From NCBI RefSeq assembly GCF_028583425.1, contig NC_072793.1:102781689-102845688 (forward strand): 64,000 bases of DNA, written 5' to 3'. The notes below the pieces were generated by a model. That model was given only the letters and a program-made list of their open reading frames with translations, ran no database searches and was not told the DNA's origin. This document shows, in pieces, positions 22,147 through 33,495 of the stretch. A program made the translations under genes and the position numbers. Origin of the DNA: Eublepharis macularius (lineage: Eukaryota; Chordata; Lepidosauria; Squamata; Eublepharidae). The stretch's first letter is position 1. Every line of letters begins with the position of its first letter.

Positions 22147-24860
22147 ATCTGAGTGTTGTGGAATCATGATTCCTAGTGTTCCGCAGACTTAAACCTCCCC
22201 CTGAGCTCATAGACGAGGCACATAATAATCAGAGCCTAAGAAATGGAGAACACACTACAAGTTGCTATGGAGATGCTAGTGGAAGTGGTTAATCTTCCCT
22301 GGTTATAACATGGAGACAGGGCATGAAGACTCATAATGTGATGCCCCTGGCACATGCAAATGTTACATGTCTGGTTTTGTTTTTCCAGAAGTAGGAAGTG
22401 TTGGGGCAGTGAGGGGAGACAGTGACTCAGAATTAGCAACAGAAGTGGATCTTTTGGTTTTGTTTCCCTAGGCAGGAGCAGCTGGGGCTGTGAAGAGAGG
22501 GCGGCAGGGAGAGAGTCAGCATCAGCAAACTAGCAACTTACAGGGACATCTTTCAACTTGAAGAGTTCCATCCAAATAGGATTGTCCCTATTTGTGTGAA
22601 TACATAGTGAGTCAGTTTTCTGGGATGGATCCAGAAATCTGTCAGCAGGGCCGCCTTAGAGCGGGACCACAAGTGACGCCTGACACAGGTTGGACACTTG
22701 CCAGCTTCCCTCAAGTTTTGATGGGAAATGTAGGCAGCTTGGCGGAATGTTGGACAAGTGACAGTTGAAAAGTCCATTGGACAGCAGTCAGAGAGTCAAG
22801 TTGCAAGACCAGGAAACCGGTCAACAGGAAACCGAGGCAGCTACCCCAGGCTTTTTGCTTGGGAGGGTACCAACTGCCCACAGCCACGCACCCTCAAGTG
22901 CAGGAAGGGGAGGGGGAGAATGAAAGCGTGCTTTTGACATTGTTTGCACCTGCCCCAATGTGGGACTTGGGCAGCTGACTTCTGGCACAGCAGCTGCTCC
23001 CATCTACCTTGTATGGGGTGAAGACTACTCCATGGGAGGGGCAATTATTCTGGGGCCCCATTCTGTACTTTTCCCCAGGACACCAGAACCACTAAGAACA
23101 CCCCAGTCTGTTGGTGCAAGGAATGCAGATCTTTGACACATTCCGCTCCCCCAACCGTCTCTTCCAACTGCAGGAAAGTGGAGTCCTGTGGTCACAGGAC
23201 CTGCAGGGAATAATAGTAATGCTGCAGATCTGCAGCACGTACATGCAGCCCCCAGCCTACATGGCTATTAGTCCACATGAGTCCCGTGATCCAAGAATCA
23301 ACTTTCCTGGCATTGGAAGGGACTGCTGGAGGAAATGAAAAAAATCTGCACTCAGTGTGCCTTCTGCTGATGGACTACTGATTCCAAGCTCTGTTTTTGG
23401 CAGACGTTGCTTCATTTCACTAACGTGGAGAGGGCTTCCAGATTCTATGTAACCATGGGCCCTGCTTTCCTGGGCTGTTCAGTTAGCAGGGGCTATATGC
23501 ATTAGCCTAGGCAGGCAGAAGCAACACTTCATTTGTATCTACAGTAAATAAGGGAAGATGTGGGATAATGACATTGAGCTTGAATGTCCCTCACAATAGG
23601 AAGGCGGCAGCAGCAGCCATCCCACATGCCTCACAGAGGACAAGGGAAACTCTTGATTTATATGAGTTGCCAGCTCCACCCCCACCCCCACCTACACATC
23701 CCTCACTCCCAGCCTGAAGGCATGTACTGTGTATGTAACACTGTGAGCAAGTCCCAGCCCCTGCGAGGCAAGCCCAGGGCACGGGGAGCAATCACCATGT
23801 TTTGTGCCTCATGATGACTCTTGCATCAACAACCTGGCATTAATACAGTAATGATCTTGTAGAAAATACAACTTTCAAGGAAGTTTTTTGGCAGGCGAAA
23901 ACTGAGGAAGGTGAGTTGTGCAACAGAATGAAGCAATCAAACTACACCAGGCTGGAAGGCAAAGATGCCTCTCGCCGTATTATCCTTTACATGGTGTGCA
24001 ATCACTGACCATTAATGTAATCTGATGACTGAATGCTCTGTAACAGCAGAAAATCTCTGATTCAAAACTTCCTATTGTCCCAAAGTTCCCACCAAATATA
24101 TTACTCAGCATCATAACTTCTGTGTTGTAACTCTGTCTTATAATTCACTCAATAAACTTCCCACATCACTTCCCTTCCTCAGTAGTCCTATCACGTACCC
24201 TACTAGTTGTATAGTTTTCTCCTGATAAGCTGCCCAACTCCCAAGTTACTCCTTTCAATCTTTCGTTTTCTGAAAACAATGTTATTCTATGGGCTCCAAA
24301 AGACTATAACTAGCCTGGCTTGAAGGCCAATAATTTGAGTTTGATTCCTGGCTCCAACTGGACGGTATCCCGGACTCCCAATGCACTGGATCTCTCCTTC
24401 TTCCACCCTGATTTCTATGCAGGCTAGAAAAGGTATTTCTTTGCTGCCCATCTTATCTATCTCCACCTATATTCCAACCACGCTGCATCACACTGAGAGA
24501 TGGCATTTTGCTTCTCTCTGCTATTTAAGGTCTCAGATCAGGTGGACCAGGCAAAGTACTCACTTCTCTGTCTTGTTCTCCATTTCCCTCACATTAATAC
24601 TGCTAACTTAAATGTAACTTCTGTTCCAAATTGGAGTAGCCCTGGTTAATTTCTGGCTGTTGTGACATTGTAGGGATGTGCTATTTATTTGAGCTTTGAT
24701 TTTTAGTATTGCTAGTATTTGCTTAGGATAAGTTTGCCCCTCCCTAATATTGTACTAAATCCCTCAATAAATATCAAATCCCTCCATAAGTTCCATATTT
24801 CTTTTTCAACCTTTAAACATAGCCTCTGTCATCCTTTTTCTATTCATAGCTACCTCTTAA
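22147..24860. other. No gene seen
   Basis: About 2.7 kb. The part near 22660-22860 (GTTTTGATGGGAAATGTAGG, GTGACAGTTGAAAAGTCCAT) looks like an old interspersed repeat that I cannot name. Nothing else recognised. Confidence 0.35.
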
Positions 24861-24929
24861 GAGTTTTCCCTCACTTTCTTTCTCCATTGTGAATTGTATG
24901 TTCAGGTGGATGTTGTTGAGATGATTCAA
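24861..24929 (-). repeat. 69-bp inverted internal segment at PLE 5' end
   Basis: Matches the reverse complement of 25649-25717 at 69 of 69 positions. An internal RT segment placed backwards at the 5' end suggests fold-back or template switching at the end of reverse transcription, or twin priming. The absence of mismatches means it formed at or near insertion. Confidence 0.9.
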
Positions 24930-24937
24930 CAGTGATC

Positions 24938-26665
24938 ATGAAAACGGAGGAATACAAAAAGAAGATTAAGGAACTCCTGGACCCCTCCACCTACAAAAAA
25001 CTAAAACGAGATCCCACTTGCAAAATCACCAGGCTAACAAATGCGCTGATCAAGAATTCCTCACTACATCCCGACACGCACAGAAAACTATGCAAGACTG
25101 AAGCACAGCCACCTAGACTATATGGACTCCCCAAAATACATAAAGATTCAGTCCCACTCCGACCCATTGTGAGTGCCATTGGTTCACCGACATATGAATT
25201 AGCTAGACATCTGGCAGATCTCCTGCAGGACCACATCGGGAAAACCTCGTCTTACATCAAAGATTCAGCAGATTTCATCAGCAAAATCAGTTCTCTGAAA
25301 CTCAATCCACAAGACATACTTGTCAGTTTTGATGTTGTATCCCTGTTTACCAAGGTTCCAGTAAAAGACACTATTGCACTGATTAATCAGATTTTCCCAG
25401 AGGATGTAACAGCCTTATTCCATCATTGTCTGACAACCAGTTACTTCCAATGGGACAACGAATTCTATGAACAGATGGATGGGGTGGCCATGGGGAGCCC
25501 ACTCAGCCCAGTTATAGCAAACTTCTACATGGAACATTTTGAAAAAACAGCTCTAGAATCAGCACCCCACAAACCCAGTGTATGGTTCCGGTTTGTGGAT
25601 GATACATTCATCATTTGGAGCCATGGGGAGGAAGAATTGAGGGAGTTTTTGAATCATCTCAACAACATCCACCTGAACATACAATTCACAATGGAGAAAG
25701 AAAGTGAGGGAAAACTCTCATTCCTGGATACCTTGGTCATCCGCAAAGCAAACTTTCAGTTAGGTCACAAGGTCTACAGGAAACCAACTCACACTGATCG
25801 GTACTTACACAAAAACTCCAATCACCACCCCCGACAGAAAAGAGGCATAATGAAAACATTAGTGGATCGTGCAAGACGGATATGTGAGCCGCGCTTTCTC
25901 AATGAGGAAATTAATCATCTAAACCACGCACTTCAGGCAAATGGCTACTCCAGAAATGAAATCCGAAGAGCAATCAAACCCAGGATGAATCAAACAACCA
26001 AGGAAAAACAGTCACCTACAGGAAAAGTGTTTTTGCCATATATCAAAGGAATTACTGATCAGATGGGAAAGCTTATGGAAAAGCATAACCTTCAAGCAGT
26101 ATTCAGACCCACCCGAAAAATACAACAGATGCTACGATCAGCAAAAGACAGCAGAGACCCCCTCACCTCTGCAGGAGTATACCGTATACCCTGCAGCTGT
26201 GGACAAGTTTACATCGGGACCACAAAGCGTAGCATCCAGACAAGAATAAAAGAACATGAAAGACACTGCAGACTTGGACAGCCTGAAAAATCAGCAGTGG
26301 CTGAACATAGCCTAACTCAAACAGGGCACAGTATCTTATTCCAGGACACCAAAATACTGGACAACACTTCCAACTACTTTGTCAGACTGCACAGGGAAGC
26401 CATTGAAATTCACAAGCATAAGCAAAACTTCAACAGGAAAGAAGAAACCTTAAGAATGAACAGAGCATGGGCTCCAGTTCTGAAAAACACCAGGCCAACA
26501 AAACACTCCACACCCGACAATAGCCCTGCAGAGAAGATTAGCACATCAAGCACCAATCCATATGCAAAAGAACCTCCTCAGGTTACAGTGAAGCCTCCCG
26601 CCATTAGCATTCCACACCCTGGGAAACTCTTACAGAATGACTCAGCTCAACCCCACCCCTCCTGA
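24938..26665 (+). CDS. PLE reverse transcriptase / GIY-YIG endonuclease, N-terminally truncated
   Basis: A frame of about 575 codons from the first ATG (the frame is open a little further upstream). The RT region begins with the PLE signature PPRLYGLPKIHKDSVPLRPI, then SAIGSPTYELARHLADLL, DILVSFDVVSLFTKVPV, MDGVAMGSPLSPVIANFY, WFRFVDDTFIIWSHGEEEL with the catalytic aspartates, and KLSFLDTLVIRK. A basic connector follows (RRAIKPRMNQTTKEKQ, PYIKGITDQM). The GIY-YIG nuclease has AGVYRIPCSCGQVYIGTTKR, TRIKEHERHC and AVAEHSLTQTGH. The C-terminus is low complexity. In PLEs the nuclease nicks target DNA and the RT primes from the nick. The copy lacks the usual N-terminal domain and is probably not autonomous, although its frame is uninterrupted. 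Confidence 0.88.
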   Translation: MKTEEYKKKIKELLDPSTYKKLKRDPTCKITRLTNALIKNSSLHPDTHRKLCKTEAQPPRLYGLPKIHKDSVPLRPIVSAIGSPTYELARHLADLLQDHIGKTSSYIKDSADFISKISSLKLNPQDILVSFDVVSLFTKVPVKDTIALINQIFPEDVTALFHHCLTTSYFQWDNEFYEQMDGVAMGSPLSPVIANFYMEHFEKTALESAPHKPSVWFRFVDDTFIIWSHGEEELREFLNHLNNIHLNIQFTMEKESEGKLSFLDTLVIRKANFQLGHKVYRKPTHTDRYLHKNSNHHPRQKRGIMKTLVDRARRICEPRFLNEEINHLNHALQANGYSRNEIRRAIKPRMNQTTKEKQSPTGKVFLPYIKGITDQMGKLMEKHNLQAVFRPTRKIQQMLRSAKDSRDPLTSAGVYRIPCSCGQVYIGTTKRSIQTRIKEHERHCRLGQPEKSAVAEHSLTQTGHSILFQDTKILDNTSNYFVRLHREAIEIHKHKQNFNRKEETLRMNRAWAPVLKNTRPTKHSTPDNSPAEKISTSSTNPYAKEPPQVTVKPPAISIPHPGKLLQNDSAQPHPS

Positions 26666-26736
26666 GTAGATACAAATGACCTACATCTTTTCCACACTGT
26701 GACACTGAGAGATCTCTGTCTTTTGGTGCTACACCT

Positions 26737-26771
26737 CTGAAGATGCCAGCCACAGCTGCTGGCGAAACGTC
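26737..26771 (+). ncRNA. Hammerhead-ribozyme-like motif at PLE copy 2 3' end
   Basis: Core CTGAAGA (26737-26743); stem II GCCAGC (26745-26750) with GCTGGC (26758-26763) around the loop CACAGCT; GAAA (26764-26767); CGTC (26768-26771), after which cleavage would fall. Stem I could start from CCT before the core and AGG after the cut. Stem III would be A-C/G-U with no loop, so a single molecule cannot close it, but two molecules could pair over ACGU. Minimal stem III hammerheads that act as dimers are known in PLEs and related retroelements. Confidence 0.6.
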
Positions 26772-26877
26772 AGGAACTACAATGCCAAGACCACGGCAAT
26801 ACAGCCCGGAAAACCCCCAACAACCAATATCTAGATTGATGAACTCTACAGCAGAAGGAGCAAGAAGGAGAGAAGAG

Positions 26878-26882
<5 letters not shown>

Positions 26883-26941
<59 letters not shown>
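26883..26941. repeat. (GT)n(GA)n microsatellite
   Basis: About 26 bp of GT is followed by about 32 bp of GA with one switch point, just downstream of the PLE 3' end. Confidence 0.95.
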
Positions 26942-26945
<4 letters not shown>

Positions 26946-29517
26946 ATCCTGGCAGATTCAGCAAGAGTCCATACTTTCAGTATCTGTGAAGTTCTATGGA
27001 GAAGGCAGCAAGAGCATCACATAGCACCAACTGCTGCAGTGCTGAGTAAGATCCTCCTACTCCATCTCCCACTACCTTATGTGGGCTCAAGCTTTGTTTT
27101 TTATTTCATAACATCGAAAGAAAGCCTTAAAAATTTAACAGGAAGATTGGAAACAGCCTGGCAATTGTCTAGCAAAGCTTCTCTTTCAGTACACATCTGG
27201 TGCTGCCACTAATACAAGGTTGGCATACCACACCAGGACACAAAATACAGGATTTTAAAAATAAGGGTATGTAATGTTTTTATAGCATTCCAATGTTCAT
27301 TTAGTTCAGTACTATTAGACTGACAGGCCGCAATTCTGCAGGCATATCTTTTTTTTCAGCCTTACAATTCTTCAGATGGAGATACCAGGGAATGAATACG
27401 GACTTCATATCTCACCAAATAAATATGTATTCTTTCCCTTAAGAAATAAGAAATACAAGTTGAAGTGCCGTGGAAAACCCTCTGGGGGAAAACAATTTGA
27501 AAATCTCATCCACTGATCAAAATCTCCCTCTCCAGAATTCTCTCAGGGGCTTCAGCAGGCCAATTTCTCTTCTTTACCTTTTTGCTTCAACTGGTTCTCG
27601 GTTGTCCTCTGCTCCTGGAGGATATTCAGTCATTAGACTGGGGTAGTTTTGGGTGGGGTGGGGGGAGTCACTTTTACTTTTGATGAATGTGCAACCATAT
27701 TTCTTGCATGTTAAGGTGTGGTGAAGGAATTTAGTGTCGAATCTGGATTCCTTCATCTCATACACACAAGGAAGGAGGGAGGATGAGGTCTGAGCCTGAC
27801 AACGAGCCAGGGTTGTGCATGTTCAGACCATTCCAACTAGATGTGCTGTCTGAATGCAGTTTTCATCTGTCAGTTGCCTGGATTTTCAGTTTTCATCAGG
27901 CATATGCAAATCAATCACATCATGATTGACTGAGGAGGCAGAAGGTGGTGGTGGGGGGATTCATTTATTTAAACCTCAATAGCTAAACTGAGAGAGCATT
28001 TCCAATTCTTGCAAACAATGAAAGTAGAAATGTGCCTTTATAGCAGTTAAAATACTAATAAATTGGACAACTTGGCTTCCTGGAAACAGTTAAAACGGCA
28101 AGTTCAAGAATTCTCTTGTGTTTGTCTTATTTAGGTTGTATGTCTGCAGGCAAGGATTATTTCTGTTTAGCGCACAGTGTGTTTTATGTAGTATAGAAAT
28201 AAATAAAAGTTATTATTAATAGAAGAGCTGGCTATCTTGTTTATGGTCGCATGAAGTAGATGTATAGAATGGTCATTTGATATGGTAGCATGATGCATAC
28301 CTCATTTTTACACATCTAAAGAGCAGCAATGAATAAGGTTTATTGAAAAATATGCAAGCCAATTTGTTGAATTAAAAAAATTAGAAGCACTTTGATAACA
28401 AGGATAACGGGTTGGTTAGTTGCAAATACAATTTTTTTACATCCTAGGACTACACCAGAAGTTGTACCTTCAGATGGCCATGTTAGTTGACTCATACTGC
28501 ATCCATGAGCTGTGTGTGGACTGTGGAAAAAAGAGAAACAGAAAGCTGTTTTTCTGTTGTTGTTTTGACTTTCTCAAACAATACAAAACAAGACATAAAA
28601 ACCTATGCAATTTCAGGCATTTGCAGTACAGCTCTACGCAGAGTGACACCCTTCTAAGTCCATAGACTTCCATGGGCAGTTGGATCCATTGGTACCTGTT
28701 TATATGGAGCTGTTTGTAGCTGATGTTAATATATTTTTTTAAAAATTAATGAACCCCAAAACTGTGTCCAGAAAAGCTGATTCCCAACTGCCTTTATTAA
28801 TTGTGCTAATTAAATATATTCACACACATTTATTTGTTTAAATTCTGCTTCAGCTGATCATGGGCAAAAAAAAGTGCAGGGAGCTGAAGTCCTGCAGAGC
28901 CCCTCCCTGCCTTTGGTATTGTCACACACTTTAAAGGCCATTTTTGCCTCCAAATGGGTTCAAATTTTGTTCAAGGGAGGCGAGATTCTCAGGATGAATT
29001 CTTTACCCACAGGATGAATTCTATACTGCTTGGGATTTTTTACAGTTGCATGTAATTACTAAACCCACTTGCTGCATAAAGGAACAGGCTGTGCTTTCTT
29101 GGAATGTTTTACAATACGTATATATTTCTAAGGGTACTTTATGTGTTGTAAAGACCTGGAATGTTATCTAGGTGGTGTAGAGCTAGTTTACATTGCACAT
29201 CCTCGTTTGGCAGGTTTGTGCTTGAACTGTCCACAACAGCAAGAGTTCTCATGCAAACTCTGCCCAGATGGAAGCTTTCCATGATACTGGTCTGGTGCTT
29301 ATGCACTAATACTGAAGTTTGGGAAACCAGCATAAAAGCTCTGAGTGACTAAAGAGTATTCTGGCCAAGTCACCAGCACAGCAGAGCTGGGAATGATCCA
29401 GAAGAAACCACAGTTCCTGATGTTTGTACATCAACCTTTCTTCAAAACTGCAGCCTGTAGCGCTAAGTTAGGCACATGGTCCATCAAGTTTTAGTCTTGG
29501 TGACGGAGGTTTACTGT
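26942..29517. other. No gene seen
   Basis: About 2.6 kb of AT-rich intergenic sequence. A TATAGAAATAAATAAAAG run near 28190 could be a LINE or SINE tail. No exon recognised. Confidence 0.35.
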
Positions 29518-29671
29518 GAGCCAAGCTAGAAGTGACAAATTACACTTGAATGGCAAGTGAACAGACTCACATGTATTCCTTCCTGTTCACTTGCACAAGT
29601 GATCAGGGAGGAATACATGTGAGTCTGTTCACTTGCCATTCAAGTGTAATTCGTCACTTCTAGCTTGGCCC
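29518..29671. mobile_element. Fold-back MITE with about 62-bp arms
   Basis: The left arm 29518-29580 (GAGCCAAGCTAGAAGTGAC...) and right arm 29609-29671 (...GTCACTTCTAGCTTGGCCC) are reverse complements with one or two mismatches, around a 28-bp centre. CTGTG occurs on both sides and may be a short target duplication. Termini of the type RGCCAARCTAGA also occur at 50707-50992. It has no coding capacity. Confidence 0.82.
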
Positions 29672-30804
29672 TGTGACAAGCTCTGCCTGAGTAGACACTA
29701 TCATAAATGATGTGGAACACATAGCTTCTTTGCTTTGACATCTCTCACAGTACCCTTAGAAAACTGAAAAAGCTAATAGAAATTCCAAGCAGGTAACCAA
29801 ATTTGTCTGTTAGAAACAAGGAGTCTTGTGGTAATTTGAAGACTAACATTTCTTGTAACCTAAGTTTTGTCCACTTTATCTTTGCGAAAAGCATGCTCTA
29901 AGCTGGCAGACACAGACAGAGGAAACAAATGATAAACAGTGCAGTCAAAAAGCTCTACGATGTAAGATGCAGTTTGTGACATTTTGCTACATATCTCTGC
30001 AGTTCTCTGCAATTCAAGATAAGCAGTGACCATTCATAATAATGGTGATAACAGTTTCCCTACCTTTGTTAAACTAATCTAATACCTATAGTAAGAGAGA
30101 AAACCTTTATCACAGCTCAGATCTAGACAAATACAATCAAGCTTCCTGATTCATTCAGCAGTTTCACACTGAAGTCTCTCTTTGAAGTGCTTTTGTTAAA
30201 CAATGGTGACTTTCAGCTGCAAAGTATCCCAAGAGACTGAAAGGATTTCTCTCTGGTTCCGAATGCTGCCATTTTAATGTCAGATTTATCTCCATTCTTG
30301 AACTACACAGAAAGCTGAAGGGCATTGCTGACCTGTGATAACATGTATTATGTTAGAGGATGAGCACGTGAAGGATCCCCTGGTAGGACAGTTGATGTCA
30401 TTTGGTCCCTGGATGAGGACTGAGATGACATTTAGGTTTGTTACACAACCTAATCTTTATTAGGAAGTAGCTGGTTTAAACTGAGAGCATGTCTATAAGC
30501 CTCCCACCCAAGGCCTTTAACAGAAAAGTATCATTGTCCAGGATGGGATGTGGATCATTAATGATAAATTAGTTTTACCTGAGAATTGTAACTGGCAACA
30601 AATGGTAATTTGTCACTTTCTCCTTTGCACCTCTCTGTAGAATGCAATGGCATTCTTCTAGGAATCAATATGGTTGGGAAGAGTGTGCTGTTGTCAGTTA
30701 TTGCCGGAGTCATAACTGTGTATACGTTTTACATTTCATGGCCTTTTCTCTATCCCTATGTGTGTGTGTGAAGTAGACTCTAGTCTTCAAAAGTTTATGT
30801 ATGC
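29672..30804. other. No gene seen
   Basis: Intergenic, no recognised exon or repeat. Confidence 0.4.
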
Positions 30805-31075
30805 ATGTGCAGTCGAGTCACAACCAACTTATGGCGACCTCAGCAAGGGGATTTCAAGGTAAATTAGAAGCAGAGGTGGTTTGCCAGTACCTTCCTCTGC
30901 AGAGTCTTCCTCAGTGGTTTCCCGTCCAAGTACTGACCCTGCTTAGATTTCAATCTGATCCTGCACTGGGCAGGGGGTTGGACTAGATGGTCTGTATGGC
31001 CCCTTCCAACTCTATGATTCTATGATTCTATGAATCTCTGATGAGATTGGGCTATATACCATGCCACCTTCCCTC
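30805..31075 (+). mobile_element. Bov-B/RTE-like repeat fragment with nested CR1 tail
   Basis: GTCGAGTCACAACCAACTTA followed by TGGCGACC, then GGTGGTTTGCCAGTACCTTC, is the pattern of Bov-B (RTE clade) 3' ends and of SINEs that borrow them. It resumes at 31033 with CTGATGAGATTGGGC. The part between (30960-31032) is a CR1 3' tail that split it. Short flanks AATCTGAT (30952) and AATCTCTGAT (31033) look like the target duplication of the inner insertion. Confidence 0.5.
30960..31032 (+). mobile_element. CR1 LINE 3' terminal fragment, nested
   Basis: GGGGGTTGGACTAGATGGTC leads to CCCCTTCCAACTCTATG and three ATTCTATG-type tail units. This is a minimal, heavily truncated CR1 3' end sitting inside the Bov-B-like repeat. 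Confidence 0.8.
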
Positions 31076-31141
31076 CCCCTCAAAAACTTATGCTGCAATA
31101 AATCTTTAAGGTGATACAAAATTCATTTTGGTTTAAGTTCC

Positions 31142-31425
31142 AGAAACATAAAAGCAAGATAATACTTTATTGGACCAATTTGTTTTAAAATGCAGGGTAC
31201 AATCTTTTGACTGTTCCACAGCTTGGATAATCACCAGAAAAAGAGTAAAGGTCACTGTTACCTAGTTCTCCCACATTTGTAAGGCTTCTGTTGTCTACAA
31301 CAGGTTTCTCTGCCCCACATCCAATATAGGGAAGAAACCTGTGTCACGTGAAAGCTTGTTCAGTGTTTATTAAATGCTAATTGGTCCAAAGAAAAGAAAA
31401 TCCTTTCTCAGATTTGCCATAGCTC
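31142..31425. repeat. Degenerate fold-back repeat
   Basis: ACTTTATTGGACCAATTTG near the left and TAATTGGTCCAAAG near the right are inverted relative to each other, with GTGAAAGCTTG-type blocks between. It resembles an older member of the fold-back family seen at 31945 and 33496. Confidence 0.35.
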
Positions 31426-31944
31426 TGCCTTGCATATATTATTTAGGTGATTGACAACTTTATCCCAAGGCCAGACTATAAGTTATTTGGGATAACAACA
31501 ACCAAGCCACATGCTGGTGTAATATGGCAATAGCACCTCAGCAGTCTCTGGGGTTGCCTGTTTTGATTAATGATGATATTGTGAAAGTTTGACACTAGTA
31601 AGTTCATAAAAATGTTTATATGGGCTTCATATTGTATTGTAAGCTGCATCACTATTTATAAATTAGGTAGGATAAAATTTTGAACTATATCTCTCTTTCT
31701 TGTTCTATGGTATCAATATAAATTCATAAAACAGTTCAGTTTGCTGCAAAAACAGATTTTGCTTCCTTTTTAGTAGCTTCACCACCAGCAACTAAAGAAC
31801 CATTTCACAATGCCAAATAGAGGCATATTCTGGTTTGCTGCCAGCATGCAACAAACAACTATAACCAGTTTGTCTTATTAGTGGACCTATATGATACAGG
31901 TTTACAAGCTTATTTTTGTTGTACTACTGATACCTTAAAATTTT

Positions 31945-32246
31945 TAGGTGGATAGCCATCTTGGTCTGCAGTAGAACAGCAAGATTCAGGTCCAGGAGCA
32001 CCTTATGCTATTGGACTCAAATCTTTCTCTTAATATTTTAGACACATATATTAAAAAATCTGGATCACCTATTAAAAGATAGCTTCTGAAGAAGCTGTAA
32101 GTTGCCCACATATACATGCTAAAGACTGCTTTTTGTGATCAGTGTCCCGAAATATTAATAGATCCAGACGAAGAGAACTGTGGTTCTCGAAAGCTTATGC
32201 TACAGTCAAGTTGGTTAGTCTTAAAGGTGCTACTGGACTCTTTCCG
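31945..32246. repeat. Fold-back interspersed repeat
   Basis: The left part AGGTGGATAGCCATCTTGG, GCAGTAGAACAGCAAGATTC and CAGGAGCACC is followed after a degraded middle by GGTTCTCGAAAGCTTATGC, GGTTAGTCTTAAAGGTGC and TACTGGACTC. These are opposite arms of one palindromic repeat family, shared with 33496-34079. Superfamily not determined. Confidence 0.55.
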
Positions 32247-32399
32247 AAATATTAAAACTCTGAACATCAGAGTTCAAAAGGGAAAGTGAAGCAGGAAAGA
32301 ACTGCAAGTGCTTTCGATCAATGGAACTGTAATTCCTACAAGCCTAATTACTAGCTTTGCTGCGGAAGTTTGCTGGAAGCTTTCATGCTACCCCATATC

Positions 32400-33450
32400 T
32401 ACCAAACATTCCATTCACTTCCACAGTTCCCCTTCCCGCGCTTTGCCTTTAGTGACTTGATACACGAGATTCCAAAAGTCCCGCCTCCCTCCTTCGATAG
32501 GCTCCTCGTGCTCCCTCACCGTCTATTTGAACAGCTCATTGGCTCCTTGTGAAAAGGCGACAGAAGGAAGTTTTTTTTAAAGCAGAAAGTCACGTGGAGT
32601 AAGAAGGCCAGTCAATGAAGGACTCCGTGGGTAAACAGCTAAAGAACGAGAATCCCCTCGATGTTTTATGGCTCGTGCAGCATATGCACAGGTAGTTTGA
32701 GGCTCGTTTTTCACCCAGTGCGGTTTTGGAATATATACGGCTGTAATTTCGAGCGTTTATTTCTGTGTAGATGCCCATGCATAACCCCGCTCCTTCATTA
32801 ATTTAATCAATGAAGGCTCCCTTTGTTGTTATTTACTAGAGCAAGTAGTGCTTGTCCTTTTTCATCCTTATTAACCCCTTCCACACACCTTGGGCTGCCC
32901 GAGTCACAGTGATCTTTCAATTATAGAGCACACTGACGCCCACGGTGGTGCATTGCTGAGAGTCTGGTTGACATAACGCTATGCATATTCACCTGGGAGT
33001 ACGCAGGGTCTTTCTTCAGAGGAAACATGCACAGAATGGACTTTCACGTCCCGCCCGCTCTGTGGGCCAAAAGCAGAGGGGGAGAGATTTGTGGCCATTT
33101 TGCCCTGTTGCGCGCGGCTTCCTTTTTCTCACAAGAGGCTCCGAAGTAGTCCGCCGAGCCTCTTCTCCATTAGGGCCAAAGGGACACTAGGACAGGCAAC
33201 GCGAGAGGAGAGACGATGGTTCCCATAGAGTTGGAAACCTCTAGCGGAGTCTCCTTACAGTCCTGCAGTCATCCCGCCCCTAGCTGCTGTCCTCTTAGGC
33301 CCTCGAACGGTCGTAAATTACACAAGGCTGAAGCTGCGACGGCAGTGAAATGTCTAGAAGGGCTGTGGCTTGAATACTTGAAAATGTAGCTTTTCGAAGA
33401 GAGAAAAACTGCAGCCCGCGGACCACTTATTCTGGAACAGCCTCAGAAAT
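32400..33450. promoter_or_regulatory. CpG-containing region upstream of DUSP7
   Basis: CpG-bearing blocks recur (CCCGCGCTTTG, CCCGCCTCC, CCGCCCGC, GTTGCGCGCGGC, CCGCCGAGCC, CCCGCCCC), unlike the CpG-poor surroundings. A reversed CCAAT box occurs as ATTGGCTCC near 32538. This may be the outer part of the DUSP7 CpG island, separated from the inner part by the repeat at 33496-34079, or a promoter of an upstream or divergent transcript. No exon is recognised. Confidence 0.4.
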
Positions 33451-33495
33451 CAGTGAGACAATTCGAAGAGATAATAGTTTTATCAATTACTCCTA

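Larger units (their letters stand above)
24861..26825 (+). mobile_element. Penelope-like element, copy 2, with 69-bp inverted 5' tip
   Basis: Positions 24861-24929 are the exact reverse complement of 25649-25717 inside the same element. The element then runs forward to the 3' tip (ACAGCCCGGAAAACCCCCAA then CAACC) at about 26825. The protein frame is open from 24938 to 26665. The 5' part of a complete PLE is missing. The 3' non-coding part holds the best-preserved hammerhead-like motif in the window. A convincing target duplication was not found. Confidence 0.85.
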
